Assembly: GCA_963667815.1 (NCBI GenBank)
Contig: OY764021.1
Reading direction: 5' to 3' (one strand)
DNA from: Saccharicrinis sp963667815
GTDB taxonomy: Bacteria > Bacteroidota > Bacteroidia > Bacteroidales > Marinilabiliaceae
Length of the DNA: 64,000 nt
Shown here: positions 18,644 through 27,326 of the stretch, one piece after another
Layout: the number at the start of each line of letters is the position of its first letter
How positions within the stretch are numbered: the stretch's first letter is position 1
Translations under genes and position numbers: made by a program
Notes under the pieces: model-generated
Databases searched by the model: none
Seen by the model: only the letters and a program-made list of their open reading frames with translations
What the model was told of the DNA's origin: nothing

Positions 18644-20962
18644 TTATTTAATTATCTCTCTTATTTCTATTTGAGGTGTGAGCACCTTATTAACTTTCTC
18701 TACGATTATGTCGTTTTTAACAGAAAATGATTTTGAAAGCTTAAAATCAGAACTTGAAGCACCAATTTTCACAGTGTATTCTCCTGCTTCCGCTATCCAT
18801 GATGATTGCACTGTGTAAAACGAAGCAAGGCTTTTTGCATCGAGGGTGAATTGAAGCGTTTGTGAAGCGCCAGGTTCAAGCAATTCTGTTTTTGCAAAAG
18901 CTTTTAACTCTTCAACTGGTTTATCTAATTTCAATTGAGGTGCACTCAAATAAAGTTGCACAACTTCTTTACCTGCAACATTTCCGGTATTGGATATCGT
19001 TACCTCAATATCTATCTCATCCTTAAACTTTAAAGAACTTAGCTTTAAATTGCTATAGCTAAATTGTGTGTAGGATAAACCATAACCAAATTCGTATGCA
19101 ACAGGAATATTTTTGCTGCAATAATAACGATAGCCTACAAAAATATCCTCGTTATAAATGGTTGTTTCCGGTCTTTCAGCAGGTTCTCCGGGAAAACAAT
19201 CAGCAGATGGAACATCTGCGTATGCTAAAGGAAATGTTGATGTTAAATGCCCCGACGGATTTATTTTCCCAGTTATAACATCTGCAATTGAATGTCCTGC
19301 TTCTTGTCCCGGTTGCCACACCAATAATATACCATCGACCCAGTTGCGCCACTTTGCAACATCAGTAACGGCATCGACATTTAATATCACAACTATTTGT
19401 TTCCCTTTTGCGTGGAAAATTTGAGAAGCTTTTTTTATAAGCTCCAATTCTTGAGAATTAAGATAATAATCTGTTTCAATGTCGCGATCACTATTCTCTC
19501 CGGCATTTCGTCCAATGGTAATAATAGCAATATCGTTGGTATTAACAAGTTGTTCGAGTGTATTATTATCTAAGGGCATTTCACTTGTTGGTTTTACAAC
19601 ATCTAAGATTGAGTGACGTGGAGGACGAGCTTCTTTTTCTTTTTGTATGTAACTGATATATTCGGATGCAAGTTGATTATCCACTTTATAACCTGCATCG
19701 GTAAGCCCTTCGTTTAACGATACAGAATAGGATTTATACACTTCGCCACTGCCAGAACCTCCAATAATTAAATCGTAAGATGTGTTTCCGAGCAACGCAA
19801 TTTTATTTGTTTTAATGGGCAGACAATTATTGTCGTTTTTAAGTAACACAATGCCTTCGGCTCCGGCATTGCGTGCAATCTTTGCATGATTTTCGAGATC
19901 GGGATTGTTCGATATCTTATAATTTTTAAACGAAGGACTTTTTAGAATAACATTTAATATTTTTTCTACATTCCGGTCTAACAATTCCATTGGCAAATTA
20001 CCTGACTCAATTGCCCTTTTAATTCTTCGAGCCTCCATTGTTCTACCTGGCATTAATAAATCGTTACCGGCTTTAACTTGCGCAACAAAATCGCGACCCG
20101 CAAACCAATCTGTCATAACTAAGCCTTCAAAATTCCAATCTTGTCTCAAAATAGTAGTTAATAAGTCTTCGCTTTCTGAACAATAAGTTCCGTTTACTTT
20201 GTTGTACGCTGACATTATTGTCCAAGGATTTGCTTCTTTAACAGCAATTTTAAATGGTTTCAAATATATCTCGCGCAACGCACGTTCACTAACTATTGCA
20301 TTTACATTATTGCGGTTTGATTCCTGATCGTTTACAGCAAAGTGTTTTATAGAAGTTCCAACTCCGTTCGATTGCACCCCACGAACCATAGACGATGCCA
20401 TTTTTCCGGTCAATAAAGGATCTTCCGAATAGTATTCGAAATTTCGACCTCCCAAAGGATTTCGTTGCATATCCATTCCGGGAGCTAACAATACATCAAC
20501 TCCATATTCCAAAACTTCATTCCCCATTGCTTGCCCCACTTGTTTCACTAAATCGATATTCCAACTTGAGGCTAAGGCTGTTGCGATAGGGAAAGCAGTT
20601 GCATAATAGCGTTTGGGGTCATTAGATCTGGCAGTGTCAATTCGTAACCCGGCAGGCCCGTCTGCCAAAATAATTGAAGGTATGCCCAAACGAGGAACAG
20701 CGTGAGTACTTCCTGCTGCTCCCGGCACTTTGCCATCGATATTGCCTGCAACTGTACCCTGTGCATCGGGTGGAGTATATTTCATCCCGGCACCTCTTAT
20801 TATGTCTAATTTTTCATCAAGAGTTAATGCATTAATAACCTCTTGCATCGGAGACTTGCCAAGTTGAGGTAGGGCATTAGATGTTTGTGCAAAAGATTTT
20901 CCTGCCCAAACACAAAATAATGCTACTATGATTAATTTATTTCGGTATAACAACTGTTGCAT
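18644..20962 (-). CDS. GH3 glycosidase, tandem copy 2
   Basis: A 772-residue secreted GH3 enzyme (signal peptide ends GKSFAQ). The barrel has NPLGGRNFEYYSEDPLL, IKHFAVNDQESNR and the nucleophile motif LVMTDWFAGRD (Asp285). The middle domain has GSGSGEVYKSYSVSL and the likely acid/base region GRNAGENSDRD. The end has FGYGLSYTQFSY and an Fn3-like domain. Its layout and exact length match the next gene upstream (20982-23300), so the two are a tandem duplication; this type resembles GH3 beta-glucosidases active on plant glycosides and oligosaccharides. The gene looks somewhat richer in G/C at third positions than its neighbours, which might reflect a different history. Gaps of 19 and 16 bp to its neighbours indicate one operon. 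Confidence 0.9.
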   Translation of the reverse strand: MQQLLYRNKLIIVALFCVWAGKSFAQTSNALPQLGKSPMQEVINALTLDEKLDIIRGAGMKYTPPDAQGTVAGNIDGKVPGAAGSTHAVPRLGIPSIILADGPAGLRIDTARSNDPKRYYATAFPIATALASSWNIDLVKQVGQAMGNEVLEYGVDVLLAPGMDMQRNPLGGRNFEYYSEDPLLTGKMASSMVRGVQSNGVGTSIKHFAVNDQESNRNNVNAIVSERALREIYLKPFKIAVKEANPWTIMSAYNKVNGTYCSESEDLLTTILRQDWNFEGLVMTDWFAGRDFVAQVKAGNDLLMPGRTMEARRIKRAIESGNLPMELLDRNVEKILNVILKSPSFKNYKISNNPDLENHAKIARNAGAEGIVLLKNDNNCLPIKTNKIALLGNTSYDLIIGGSGSGEVYKSYSVSLNEGLTDAGYKVDNQLASEYISYIQKEKEARPPRHSILDVVKPTSEMPLDNNTLEQLVNTNDIAIITIGRNAGENSDRDIETDYYLNSQELELIKKASQIFHAKGKQIVVILNVDAVTDVAKWRNWVDGILLVWQPGQEAGHSIADVITGKINPSGHLTSTFPLAYADVPSADCFPGEPAERPETTIYNEDIFVGYRYYCSKNIPVAYEFGYGLSYTQFSYSNLKLSSLKFKDEIDIEVTISNTGNVAGKEVVQLYLSAPQLKLDKPVEELKAFAKTELLEPGASQTLQFTLDAKSLASFYTVQSSWIAEAGEYTVKIGASSSDFKLSKSFSVKNDIIVEKVNKVLTPQIEIREIIK

Positions 20963-20981
20963 TTTTTTACTTTTTTTGATA

Positions 20982-23300
20982 TTAGAAAGGAGCTTTGATT
21001 TCTTCGATGTTTATTATCGGAGACATTGATGAAGATAGTTTTTCAACTACTATTTTGTTATTTAGCGAGAATGCTTTTTCTTGCCTAATATCGGTGCTAG
21101 AAGCTCCAATTTTTACGATATATTTCCCAGCGTCTGCAATCCACGACGATTGTTCGGTATAAAATGAGGCAAGGTCTTTTGTGTTAAGCGAGAAATGCAG
21201 TATTTGTGATTCTCCAGGTTGTAAAAGCTTAGTTTTTGCAAAGCTTTTTAATTCTTCTTCGGGTTTATCAATGGTTACTTTTGGAGCTGCAATATAGAGC
21301 TGAACAATCTCTTTTCCTGCTACTTTTCCTGTATTTGTGATTTTTACATCTGCAATTATTTCGTTGTTAAATACTGAAGAACTTAACTTAAGCTTGCTAT
21401 ATTCAAATTGCGTATATGAAAGACCATATCCAAAACTGAATGATGGTTTAACCTGAAATGAATTCATATATCTGTACCCCACATAAATCCCTTCTTCATA
21501 AGTAACTTGTTTGGGTCTTCGTGAAGGTACTCCAGGAAAATTAATAGAGGTAGATAAATCTTCATATTTCATTGGGAAAGTAACAGTTAACTTTCCCGAG
21601 GGGTTTGTTTTTCCGCTTAAAACATCTGCGATCGCATTACCTGCTTCCTGTCCGGGTAACCATGGTAGTATAATAGCATCAGCAATATTTTTCCAACTGG
21701 CCGTTTCAATAGGTGCACCTGAATTAATGATCACAACAAGCCTCTTATTTTTGGCATGAAAAATATTTGCAATACGTTTTATTTGGTTATACTCGATTGA
21801 ATCCAGGTTAAATCCCCCTTCAATATCAATATCCCTTCCTTCTCCGGCTTGCCTTCCTATGGTATAAATAGCAATATCACTTTCAGTTGCTACTTTTTCA
21901 ATTTGCTCATCTCTAAGAGGCAACTCGGGTGTTATGCGCACTTTACCCAATGTTTTTTTTGGCCTGGGAAAATCAACCTTATCTTGTTCTATATGATTAT
22001 AATATCTATTTTCTAATTGAGTGTTTATTTCATAGCCAGCTTTCCTCATTCCCACAATAATTGACACCCTGTATCTGGAATAAACTTCTCCACTACCGGT
22101 ACCTCCTGAAAATGTATCATACGAAGCACACCCAAATAATACTAACTTATTCTGTGGTACTAAGGGTAAGGTTTTATTATTATTTTTTAATAGCACAACG
22201 CCCTCTGCTGCCGCCATTCTTGCGAGTTCTGCATGTCCATCCAAATCTGGTGAATCAGAAAAGTTGTAATTTTTAAATGCTGGTGTTTTTACTGTAAATT
22301 TTAAGATATTCTCTAGATTTCTGTCCAGTACTTTTTCATCCAATGAACCATTTTTGACAGCTTCGATAATGGCCTGGCGTTTTATGTCTGCCCCTGGCAT
22401 AATTAAGTCGTTTCCGGCACGCATCTGCTGAACATCATCACGGCCACCTCCCCAATCTGTAATCACACATCCGTTATACCCCCACTCTTTTCTGAGAATA
22501 GTCATCAACAACTCATAACTCTCTGGTGTATATTCACCATTTACTTTATTGTATGAACTCATAACTAACCATGGGTAAGACTCTTTTATTGCGATTTCAA
22601 AACCACGCAGATACATTTCACGCAATGCCCTTTCACTTACGTTTACATTCACATTTAAACGATTACTCTCCTGATTATTAGCTACAAAGTGTTTTACTGA
22701 ACAACCCATATTATTAGCTTGCACACCATTTACATAGGCACTACCTATTTTGCCTGAAAGCAATGGGTCTTCTGAATAATATTCGAAATTACGGCCATTT
22801 AAAGGATCACGGATTAAATTCATTCCCGGAGCCAATAGTGCGTCAACCCCATATTCTTTGGCTTCGTTACCAAGAGCTTTTGAAACTTTTGAAACTAAAC
22901 ATGTATCCCATGTTGAAGCCAAAAGCAAACCAACAGGCCATGCTGTTGCGTAATAAGTTTTTATTGAGTCATTAGCCCTGATTGGATCAATTCGCAACCC
23001 GGCAGGGCCGTCAGACATTATGATCTCAGGAATCCCATATTGAGGCAATGGATTAGTACTACCTGTTGCACCCTGAACTTTTCCTTTAACATCACCTATA
23101 ATTCCATCTTGAGTTATTGGAGCCTGACTACTCAACCCAGCTCCCAGTAAAAGCGAAGCTTTTTCTTCCAGTGTCATTGATGCGATAACATCAGCAATAT
23201 TTAAATTATTTAATAATGGCTTTATATTAGATTTTTGAGATAGGCAGACAAACTGGCTGGAAATAAATATACATACGAAAGCTATTTGTAAGATTTTCAT
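20982..23300 (-). CDS. GH3 glycosidase, tandem copy 1
   Basis: A 772-residue secreted GH3 enzyme (signal peptide FVCIFISSQFVCLSQ). It has DPLNGRNFEYYSEDPLLSG, VKHFVANNQESNR and the nucleophile motif CVITDWGGGRD (Asp282). Further landmarks are GTGSGEVYSRYRVS, the likely acid/base region GRQAGEGRDID, and FGYGLSYTQFEYSKL leading into the Fn3-like domain. It is the close paralogue of the downstream 772-residue gene but differs around the active site (WGGGRDD versus WFAGRDF), so their specificities may have diverged. It is the first enzyme after the receptor and small-protein genes, separated from them by 84 bp carrying a hairpin. Confidence 0.9.
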   Translation of the reverse strand: MKILQIAFVCIFISSQFVCLSQKSNIKPLLNNLNIADVIASMTLEEKASLLLGAGLSSQAPITQDGIIGDVKGKVQGATGSTNPLPQYGIPEIIMSDGPAGLRIDPIRANDSIKTYYATAWPVGLLLASTWDTCLVSKVSKALGNEAKEYGVDALLAPGMNLIRDPLNGRNFEYYSEDPLLSGKIGSAYVNGVQANNMGCSVKHFVANNQESNRLNVNVNVSERALREMYLRGFEIAIKESYPWLVMSSYNKVNGEYTPESYELLMTILRKEWGYNGCVITDWGGGRDDVQQMRAGNDLIMPGADIKRQAIIEAVKNGSLDEKVLDRNLENILKFTVKTPAFKNYNFSDSPDLDGHAELARMAAAEGVVLLKNNNKTLPLVPQNKLVLFGCASYDTFSGGTGSGEVYSRYRVSIIVGMRKAGYEINTQLENRYYNHIEQDKVDFPRPKKTLGKVRITPELPLRDEQIEKVATESDIAIYTIGRQAGEGRDIDIEGGFNLDSIEYNQIKRIANIFHAKNKRLVVIINSGAPIETASWKNIADAIILPWLPGQEAGNAIADVLSGKTNPSGKLTVTFPMKYEDLSTSINFPGVPSRRPKQVTYEEGIYVGYRYMNSFQVKPSFSFGYGLSYTQFEYSKLKLSSSVFNNEIIADVKITNTGKVAGKEIVQLYIAAPKVTIDKPEEELKSFAKTKLLQPGESQILHFSLNTKDLASFYTEQSSWIADAGKYIVKIGASSTDIRQEKAFSLNNKIVVEKLSSSMSPIINIEEIKAPF

Positions 23301-23349
23301 TTCAATAGGAATAAGAAAGGGATTTAACTAATCTAGTTTTATAAGGGAA

Positions 23350-23382
23350 GTTAAGAGAGGGCTACATTGCCCTCTCTTTAAG
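23350..23382 (-). terminator. Intercistronic hairpin between small protein and GH3 genes
   Basis: An inverted repeat TTAAGAGAGGGC / GCCCTCTCTTTAA with a six-base loop lies just after the stop of the 124-residue secreted protein. On the minus strand it lacks a T-run, so it looks like an attenuator or a processing/stability element rather than a full terminator. It could give more transcript of the receptor pair than of the enzymes. Confidence 0.5.
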
Positions 23383-23384
23383 AA

Positions 23385-23756
23385 CTATTCTTCTTTCACA
23401 CGCTCTCCTGTACAGTCAAACATATCCATCATAGATCCTTCTACGTGATCCTCATCTATTTTTTCAATGTACAAATAAACCTCATAACCACTAGCTGATG
23501 TAAAATAAGCTGTTACCTCTTCTCCATCTTCTTCTACTCTGGAAAATTCAATTGGAGTTTGTCCTTCTGATTGAGTGTAACCTGTTAACTTTCCTTCCAC
23601 TCTTTCAAAAACAAATGTTGAGGTAGCATCTCCATTAGGTGTTCCCTTTACTAAAATTGCCCATTTTCCAACAAAAAAATCTGAAGCCTGTGCATTTGCT
23701 GAAATGGCTATCAAGCCAAATAACATTCCGAATAAAATTAATCTTGCCTTTTTCAT
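23385..23756 (-). CDS. Small secreted lipocalin-like protein, copy B
   Basis: About 123 residues from the ATG at 23756 (chosen because it places MKKARLILFGMLFGLIAISANAQ as a clean signal peptide; an ATG four codons upstream is also in frame). The mature part reads GKWAILVKGTPNGDATSTF, then VEGKLTGYTQSEGQTPIEF and GSMMDMFDCTGERV, nearly the same as copy A at 2349-2714. It is predicted to be a small beta-barrel of lipocalin-like type, exported to the periplasm or surface. Conservation of the TPNGDATSTFVFERV and GSMMDMFDCTG segments in both copies suggests a ligand or receptor-contact surface. It begins 34 bp after the receptor stop. Confidence 0.78.
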   Translation of the reverse strand: MKKARLILFGMLFGLIAISANAQASDFFVGKWAILVKGTPNGDATSTFVFERVEGKLTGYTQSEGQTPIEFSRVEEDGEEVTAYFTSASGYEVYLYIEKIDEDHVEGSMMDMFDCTGERVKEE

Positions 23757-23790
23757 AACTGATAACATTAAAATGAATATTAACTAAATA

Positions 23791-26145
23791 CTAAAACTTT
23801 AAATCTAACGACAGCTCAAATGTCCTTGGACGTATAGAACCTGCAACAACAGATCTGCCAACAAAACGATCATCTGTAATTTGATCAGCCCCCTGCATTT
23901 GACCTTTAACTCCTTTTTGATCAAGGAAGTTGGTTACCTGAAATTTCAACATTGCTTTTCTGCTTAGTCTATACTCAAGTCCTCCAAAGTTTTCCCATCT
24001 TGGTTCATAATTATATTGATTAGTTGCATTTGCATATTGCTCACCAAAGTATCGCATACTTACCCACAAGCGCATTGCCCCTTTCATAAAAGAATAGCTC
24101 GGATCAATCTCCATAAGCACCTTAGAAAGCTCTGGTATCACATTATTGCTATAATTATAGTTGACCCCAAAAGCACCATAACTATAATTTTTGAATTGAG
24201 GATTTTGAAGGGTTAGCAAGTAATGAAGATTGAAGTTTTTAAAAGGACTCCAAACTACATCTGTTGACCAGCCCAAAGTACTTATATCGTAAAATATGGG
24301 AGAAAAGTCAGCCCGCTCACCTGATCCATCCGGATTGGTAACTTGTGCGCTATTGGATAAAATATTTTCTTTGGTAATACGGGTAATCTTTGAAACCAAA
24401 CTTAATTTTGAACCATGATTATAGAAAACTCCTCCCCCATAATTCAATACTGTAACCTTGTGCCCCATTGGTTCCGACTGCCTTGCAGGATTATCAGTAC
24501 CTGGTTCTCCAATTGGATTGCCATTGGCATCTCTATAAGGATAATCCCATGACGTTTCAACATCAAAGAAATTGTTATAGGTTACATCACCAAGCAACCC
24601 AAATTTAGGTGTAATATTTAAAACAAAATCAGCAATTCCAACGGTATTCCAATCATTAAAAGTGTGTTGTTTTAAAGGATTATCTAAGATAAACTCTTTT
24701 AAATATACACTCCTTTTTTCGTCATGAACAACCCTCTCAATTCGACCTCCAACACCAAAACTCAACCATTTATTAACCTTAATATCATCAGACACATATA
24801 AGGCTGTTTTATTTGTTTTAAAATCCGTTGGATTACCATAACCACTGTACTGAACAGGAAGTCCGCCATATTCATTCGTTACAGGTATATTCATTCCATA
24901 AGCCGGAATATACATATGATAATCTAATAGTTCCGGATTAGCCTCAACTGTTTGCACATACATTCCTGCAAGCGTTAAAAATTTTGAATGGTTGTATTGA
25001 TGAGTAAAACCAAAACGAACATCATGATTATTGATTTTCTTTGTCAATTCAGCCCTGGTAATCCAGGTTGTAATATCTGATTGAGGTATTAACTGATTTA
25101 ATGTATACTGTACAGATCCCTCGTATTGATTATTAGTTCCATGATAATAATACTGATCCATTCCTTGCTGATCTTCTTCAAATAGCATAACACTAATAGG
25201 AACCTGTATGGCTACTGGTGAATTGGCTTTTTGATACATACTTGAATAAGTAAGTTTCCAGTCGTTTTTAAAATCATGATCTCCACTCAGGTAAATTGAA
25301 TGCGTTGTAGATCGACTAAACTTATCGTCAGTTAAATCAGCTTGTCTGGCTTCTCCTGTATAAGGATCAAAGTACGGTACCAACCCATCTCGTACCACAT
25401 AACTATCTTTACCTAAATCAAAATTATCCAGAACACTGGTTTTCCCATCACCATCATATCTTAATGGCTGATAATTAGACATCAAACTCCTTGAATTTGA
25501 ATATTTATACAGCAAACGTACAATACCGTTACTATATTTCTTTTGAATTCCCGCTTTCAAGATCGAAGCTGTCTCGTACCAATCGGTATACATATAATTG
25601 ACACCATTACCTTTATCTAAGTTCTGGTGAGCACTTAAAGTATACCCCCATCCATTTTTACTTAACGGACCAGTTACGGTTGCTGCAAACCTTGTTGACC
25701 CAAAGCTGTTGGCATACATTGAGGCATAACCTCTAAATTTAGAACTTGCATCCCTGTCTGAAGACTTTACAGTAAAACCAACTTTTCCAAAAGTCAATGC
25801 ACTTTCAGAGAAACTCAATAGTCCCATTTTCGACAAACTATTATCATACCTCCACACTACCGTTGGCATGGTTGGCCAAAACCAATACACAACGGGTACA
25901 TCATTTTCAAGGATAAGAATATCGCCTCTGAAAGGAAGACCTATATTAACAGATCTTGGGCTCGTATTGCTTTCTGCATTAAGCATTACGTTCCTGTTTT
26001 TCTCCTCTTTTTTATTAACAACAAGAGAATCCTCATTCGCTTTCACAACCTCAATTTCGTTGCGAAAACCATCATGGGCTTCTACGTTTTCGGCAACTCC
26101 AAATATGAAAATTGCACAAATTACTTTTAATAGAATTTTTTTCAT
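23791..26145 (-). CDS. Plug-type TonB-dependent receptor-like outer membrane protein, copy B
   Basis: A 784-residue outer-membrane protein, first gene of the long GH operon. It has a signal peptide (AIFIFGVAENVEAH), a possible TonB box (DSLVV, about residue 38), a plug-like part with MLNAESNTSPRSVNIGLP, GDILILENDVPVVYWFWP and SALTFGKVGFTVKSSDRDA, then a long barrel ending TFELSLDLKF. It parallels copy A throughout, including FDLGKDSYVVRDG and the near-terminal VTNFLDQKGVKGQMQGADQITDD region. There is no SusC-type N-terminal extension and no SusD. It is the probable entry route for the substrate of the downstream glycosidases. An AraC regulator is divergent, 231 bp away. Confidence 0.82.
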   Translation of the reverse strand: MKKILLKVICAIFIFGVAENVEAHDGFRNEIEVVKANEDSLVVNKKEEKNRNVMLNAESNTSPRSVNIGLPFRGDILILENDVPVVYWFWPTMPTVVWRYDNSLSKMGLLSFSESALTFGKVGFTVKSSDRDASSKFRGYASMYANSFGSTRFAATVTGPLSKNGWGYTLSAHQNLDKGNGVNYMYTDWYETASILKAGIQKKYSNGIVRLLYKYSNSRSLMSNYQPLRYDGDGKTSVLDNFDLGKDSYVVRDGLVPYFDPYTGEARQADLTDDKFSRSTTHSIYLSGDHDFKNDWKLTYSSMYQKANSPVAIQVPISVMLFEEDQQGMDQYYYHGTNNQYEGSVQYTLNQLIPQSDITTWITRAELTKKINNHDVRFGFTHQYNHSKFLTLAGMYVQTVEANPELLDYHMYIPAYGMNIPVTNEYGGLPVQYSGYGNPTDFKTNKTALYVSDDIKVNKWLSFGVGGRIERVVHDEKRSVYLKEFILDNPLKQHTFNDWNTVGIADFVLNITPKFGLLGDVTYNNFFDVETSWDYPYRDANGNPIGEPGTDNPARQSEPMGHKVTVLNYGGGVFYNHGSKLSLVSKITRITKENILSNSAQVTNPDGSGERADFSPIFYDISTLGWSTDVVWSPFKNFNLHYLLTLQNPQFKNYSYGAFGVNYNYSNNVIPELSKVLMEIDPSYSFMKGAMRLWVSMRYFGEQYANATNQYNYEPRWENFGGLEYRLSRKAMLKFQVTNFLDQKGVKGQMQGADQITDDRFVGRSVVAGSIRPRTFELSLDLKF

Positions 26146-26230
26146 TATTAAAAAGATTAAAAATTTATTACTGGTTCATGGGTGCTCTGCTAGTTGTTTT
26201 TTTTCATACCGTCCTAACAATAAACTCACA

Positions 26231-26249
26231 TAACAAAAGTACTTTGTTA
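26231..26249. promoter_or_regulatory. Imperfect palindrome and -7-like motif in divergent promoter region
   Basis: TAACAAAAGTACTTTGTTA is a 19-base near-perfect inverted repeat between receptor B (minus) and the AraC gene (plus). Its minus-strand reading includes TACTTTTG, a match to the TAnnTTTG -7 motif, 89 bp before the receptor start. It is a candidate operator for the divergent regulator overlapping the receptor promoter. No -33 TTTG at proper spacing was found. Confidence 0.4.
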
Positions 26250-26376
26250 ACATTTATTAAAAAGGGTTATAATTCTCACAAATTGGCCTTTTAGTCGTTT
26301 TAATACTATTCAAAGGTATTTTTTACCAATTTTCTTACTACATTTACTAATACACAACAACAAAAACTATAGTATT

Positions 26377-27222
26377 ATGATTGATATGTTAAAAAATAAG
26401 AACAACAGATATTGTATAGGAGAGGATTTTACACTGACTAATGATCCGTCTGTTTTCAGTGCCTTCAGATTTCCAACCAAAATATCAGATACAATTGGTA
26501 TTTTATGTCACAGCGGATCGTTTAACTTTAGCATTGACCTGAGACCCTATTATGCAGAAGGCCCTTGCTTATTCATAATATTAGCAGGCCAAATTTTAGA
26601 AACTCAAAATATATCGGATGCTTTTAAAGGCGACATTCTAGTCATGTCGATACACCTTACTGATAGCATTTTTGCAGATATACATATAAGATTTCCAATT
26701 AAGAAACCGATACTTAAAAGGCCATATATACCATTAAATGAAAACCAACTTGAACTGATACAAGACAATATCCTTTCAATGAAAAAAATACTGATTGATA
26801 AGGGTAATCCTTATAGAAAAGAAGCCATTATTAACCTAATCCGAGCTTTTTACTATGGTTTCAGTTATAAGATCCACACTACGGATGAAGAAATCACATT
26901 TTCACCAAATGAAATATTATTTGAGAACTTTTTAAATTTGGTAAAACAAAACTATACGCAGGAAAAAAGTGTAAGCTTTTATGCAGAAAAACTATTTCTT
27001 TCATCAAAACACCTTTCTAAATTAATAAAAGAAGTTAGTGAAAAAACAGCAAATGAATGGATTACGGATTTTGTAATATTAGATGCTAAGTCAAAACTAA
27101 AAACCACCAACATGACCATTCAACAGGTTAGTGATTCTTTAGGCTTTTTAACCCAATCCTTATTTGGAAAGTATTTTAAAAGACATGTAGGCATTTCGCC
27201 AAAAACATATCAGAAAGAATAA
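26377..27222 (+). CDS. AraC-family transcriptional regulator
   Basis: A 281-residue soluble regulator. The N-terminal ~165 residues form a ligand-sensing domain of the cupin-like kind (SFNFSIDLRPYYAEGPCLFIILAG, FKGDILVMSIHL). The C-terminal ~100 residues are an AraC HTH pair: VSFYAEKLFLSSKHLSKLIKE, then IQQVSDSLGFLTQSLFGKYFKRHVGISPKTYQ. No membrane segment is present, in contrast with the two other AraC proteins here. It is transcribed divergently from receptor B, with a palindrome between them, so it is the likely local activator of the receptor-GH operon in response to a sugar or glycoside signal. ATG at 26377 used; 26386 is an alternative. Confidence 0.88.
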   Translation: MIDMLKNKNNRYCIGEDFTLTNDPSVFSAFRFPTKISDTIGILCHSGSFNFSIDLRPYYAEGPCLFIILAGQILETQNISDAFKGDILVMSIHLTDSIFADIHIRFPIKKPILKRPYIPLNENQLELIQDNILSMKKILIDKGNPYRKEAIINLIRAFYYGFSYKIHTTDEEITFSPNEILFENFLNLVKQNYTQEKSVSFYAEKLFLSSKHLSKLIKEVSEKTANEWITDFVILDAKSKLKTTNMTIQQVSDSLGFLTQSLFGKYFKRHVGISPKTYQKE

Positions 27223-27326
27223 AATTTATTGGTATTTTTTTAAGTATTTATTGTCCTCCTATGGTCTATTCTTTTCTTAGGTGGGAAAATCCTTTCTGCA
27301 ACACATCAAGTGAAGAGAATTTATAC

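Noticed and set aside
18239..18730. A 163-codon frame on the plus strand
   Set aside because: It runs antisense through the GH2 gene and the GH3 gene end, both strongly supported; it has no recognisable domain.
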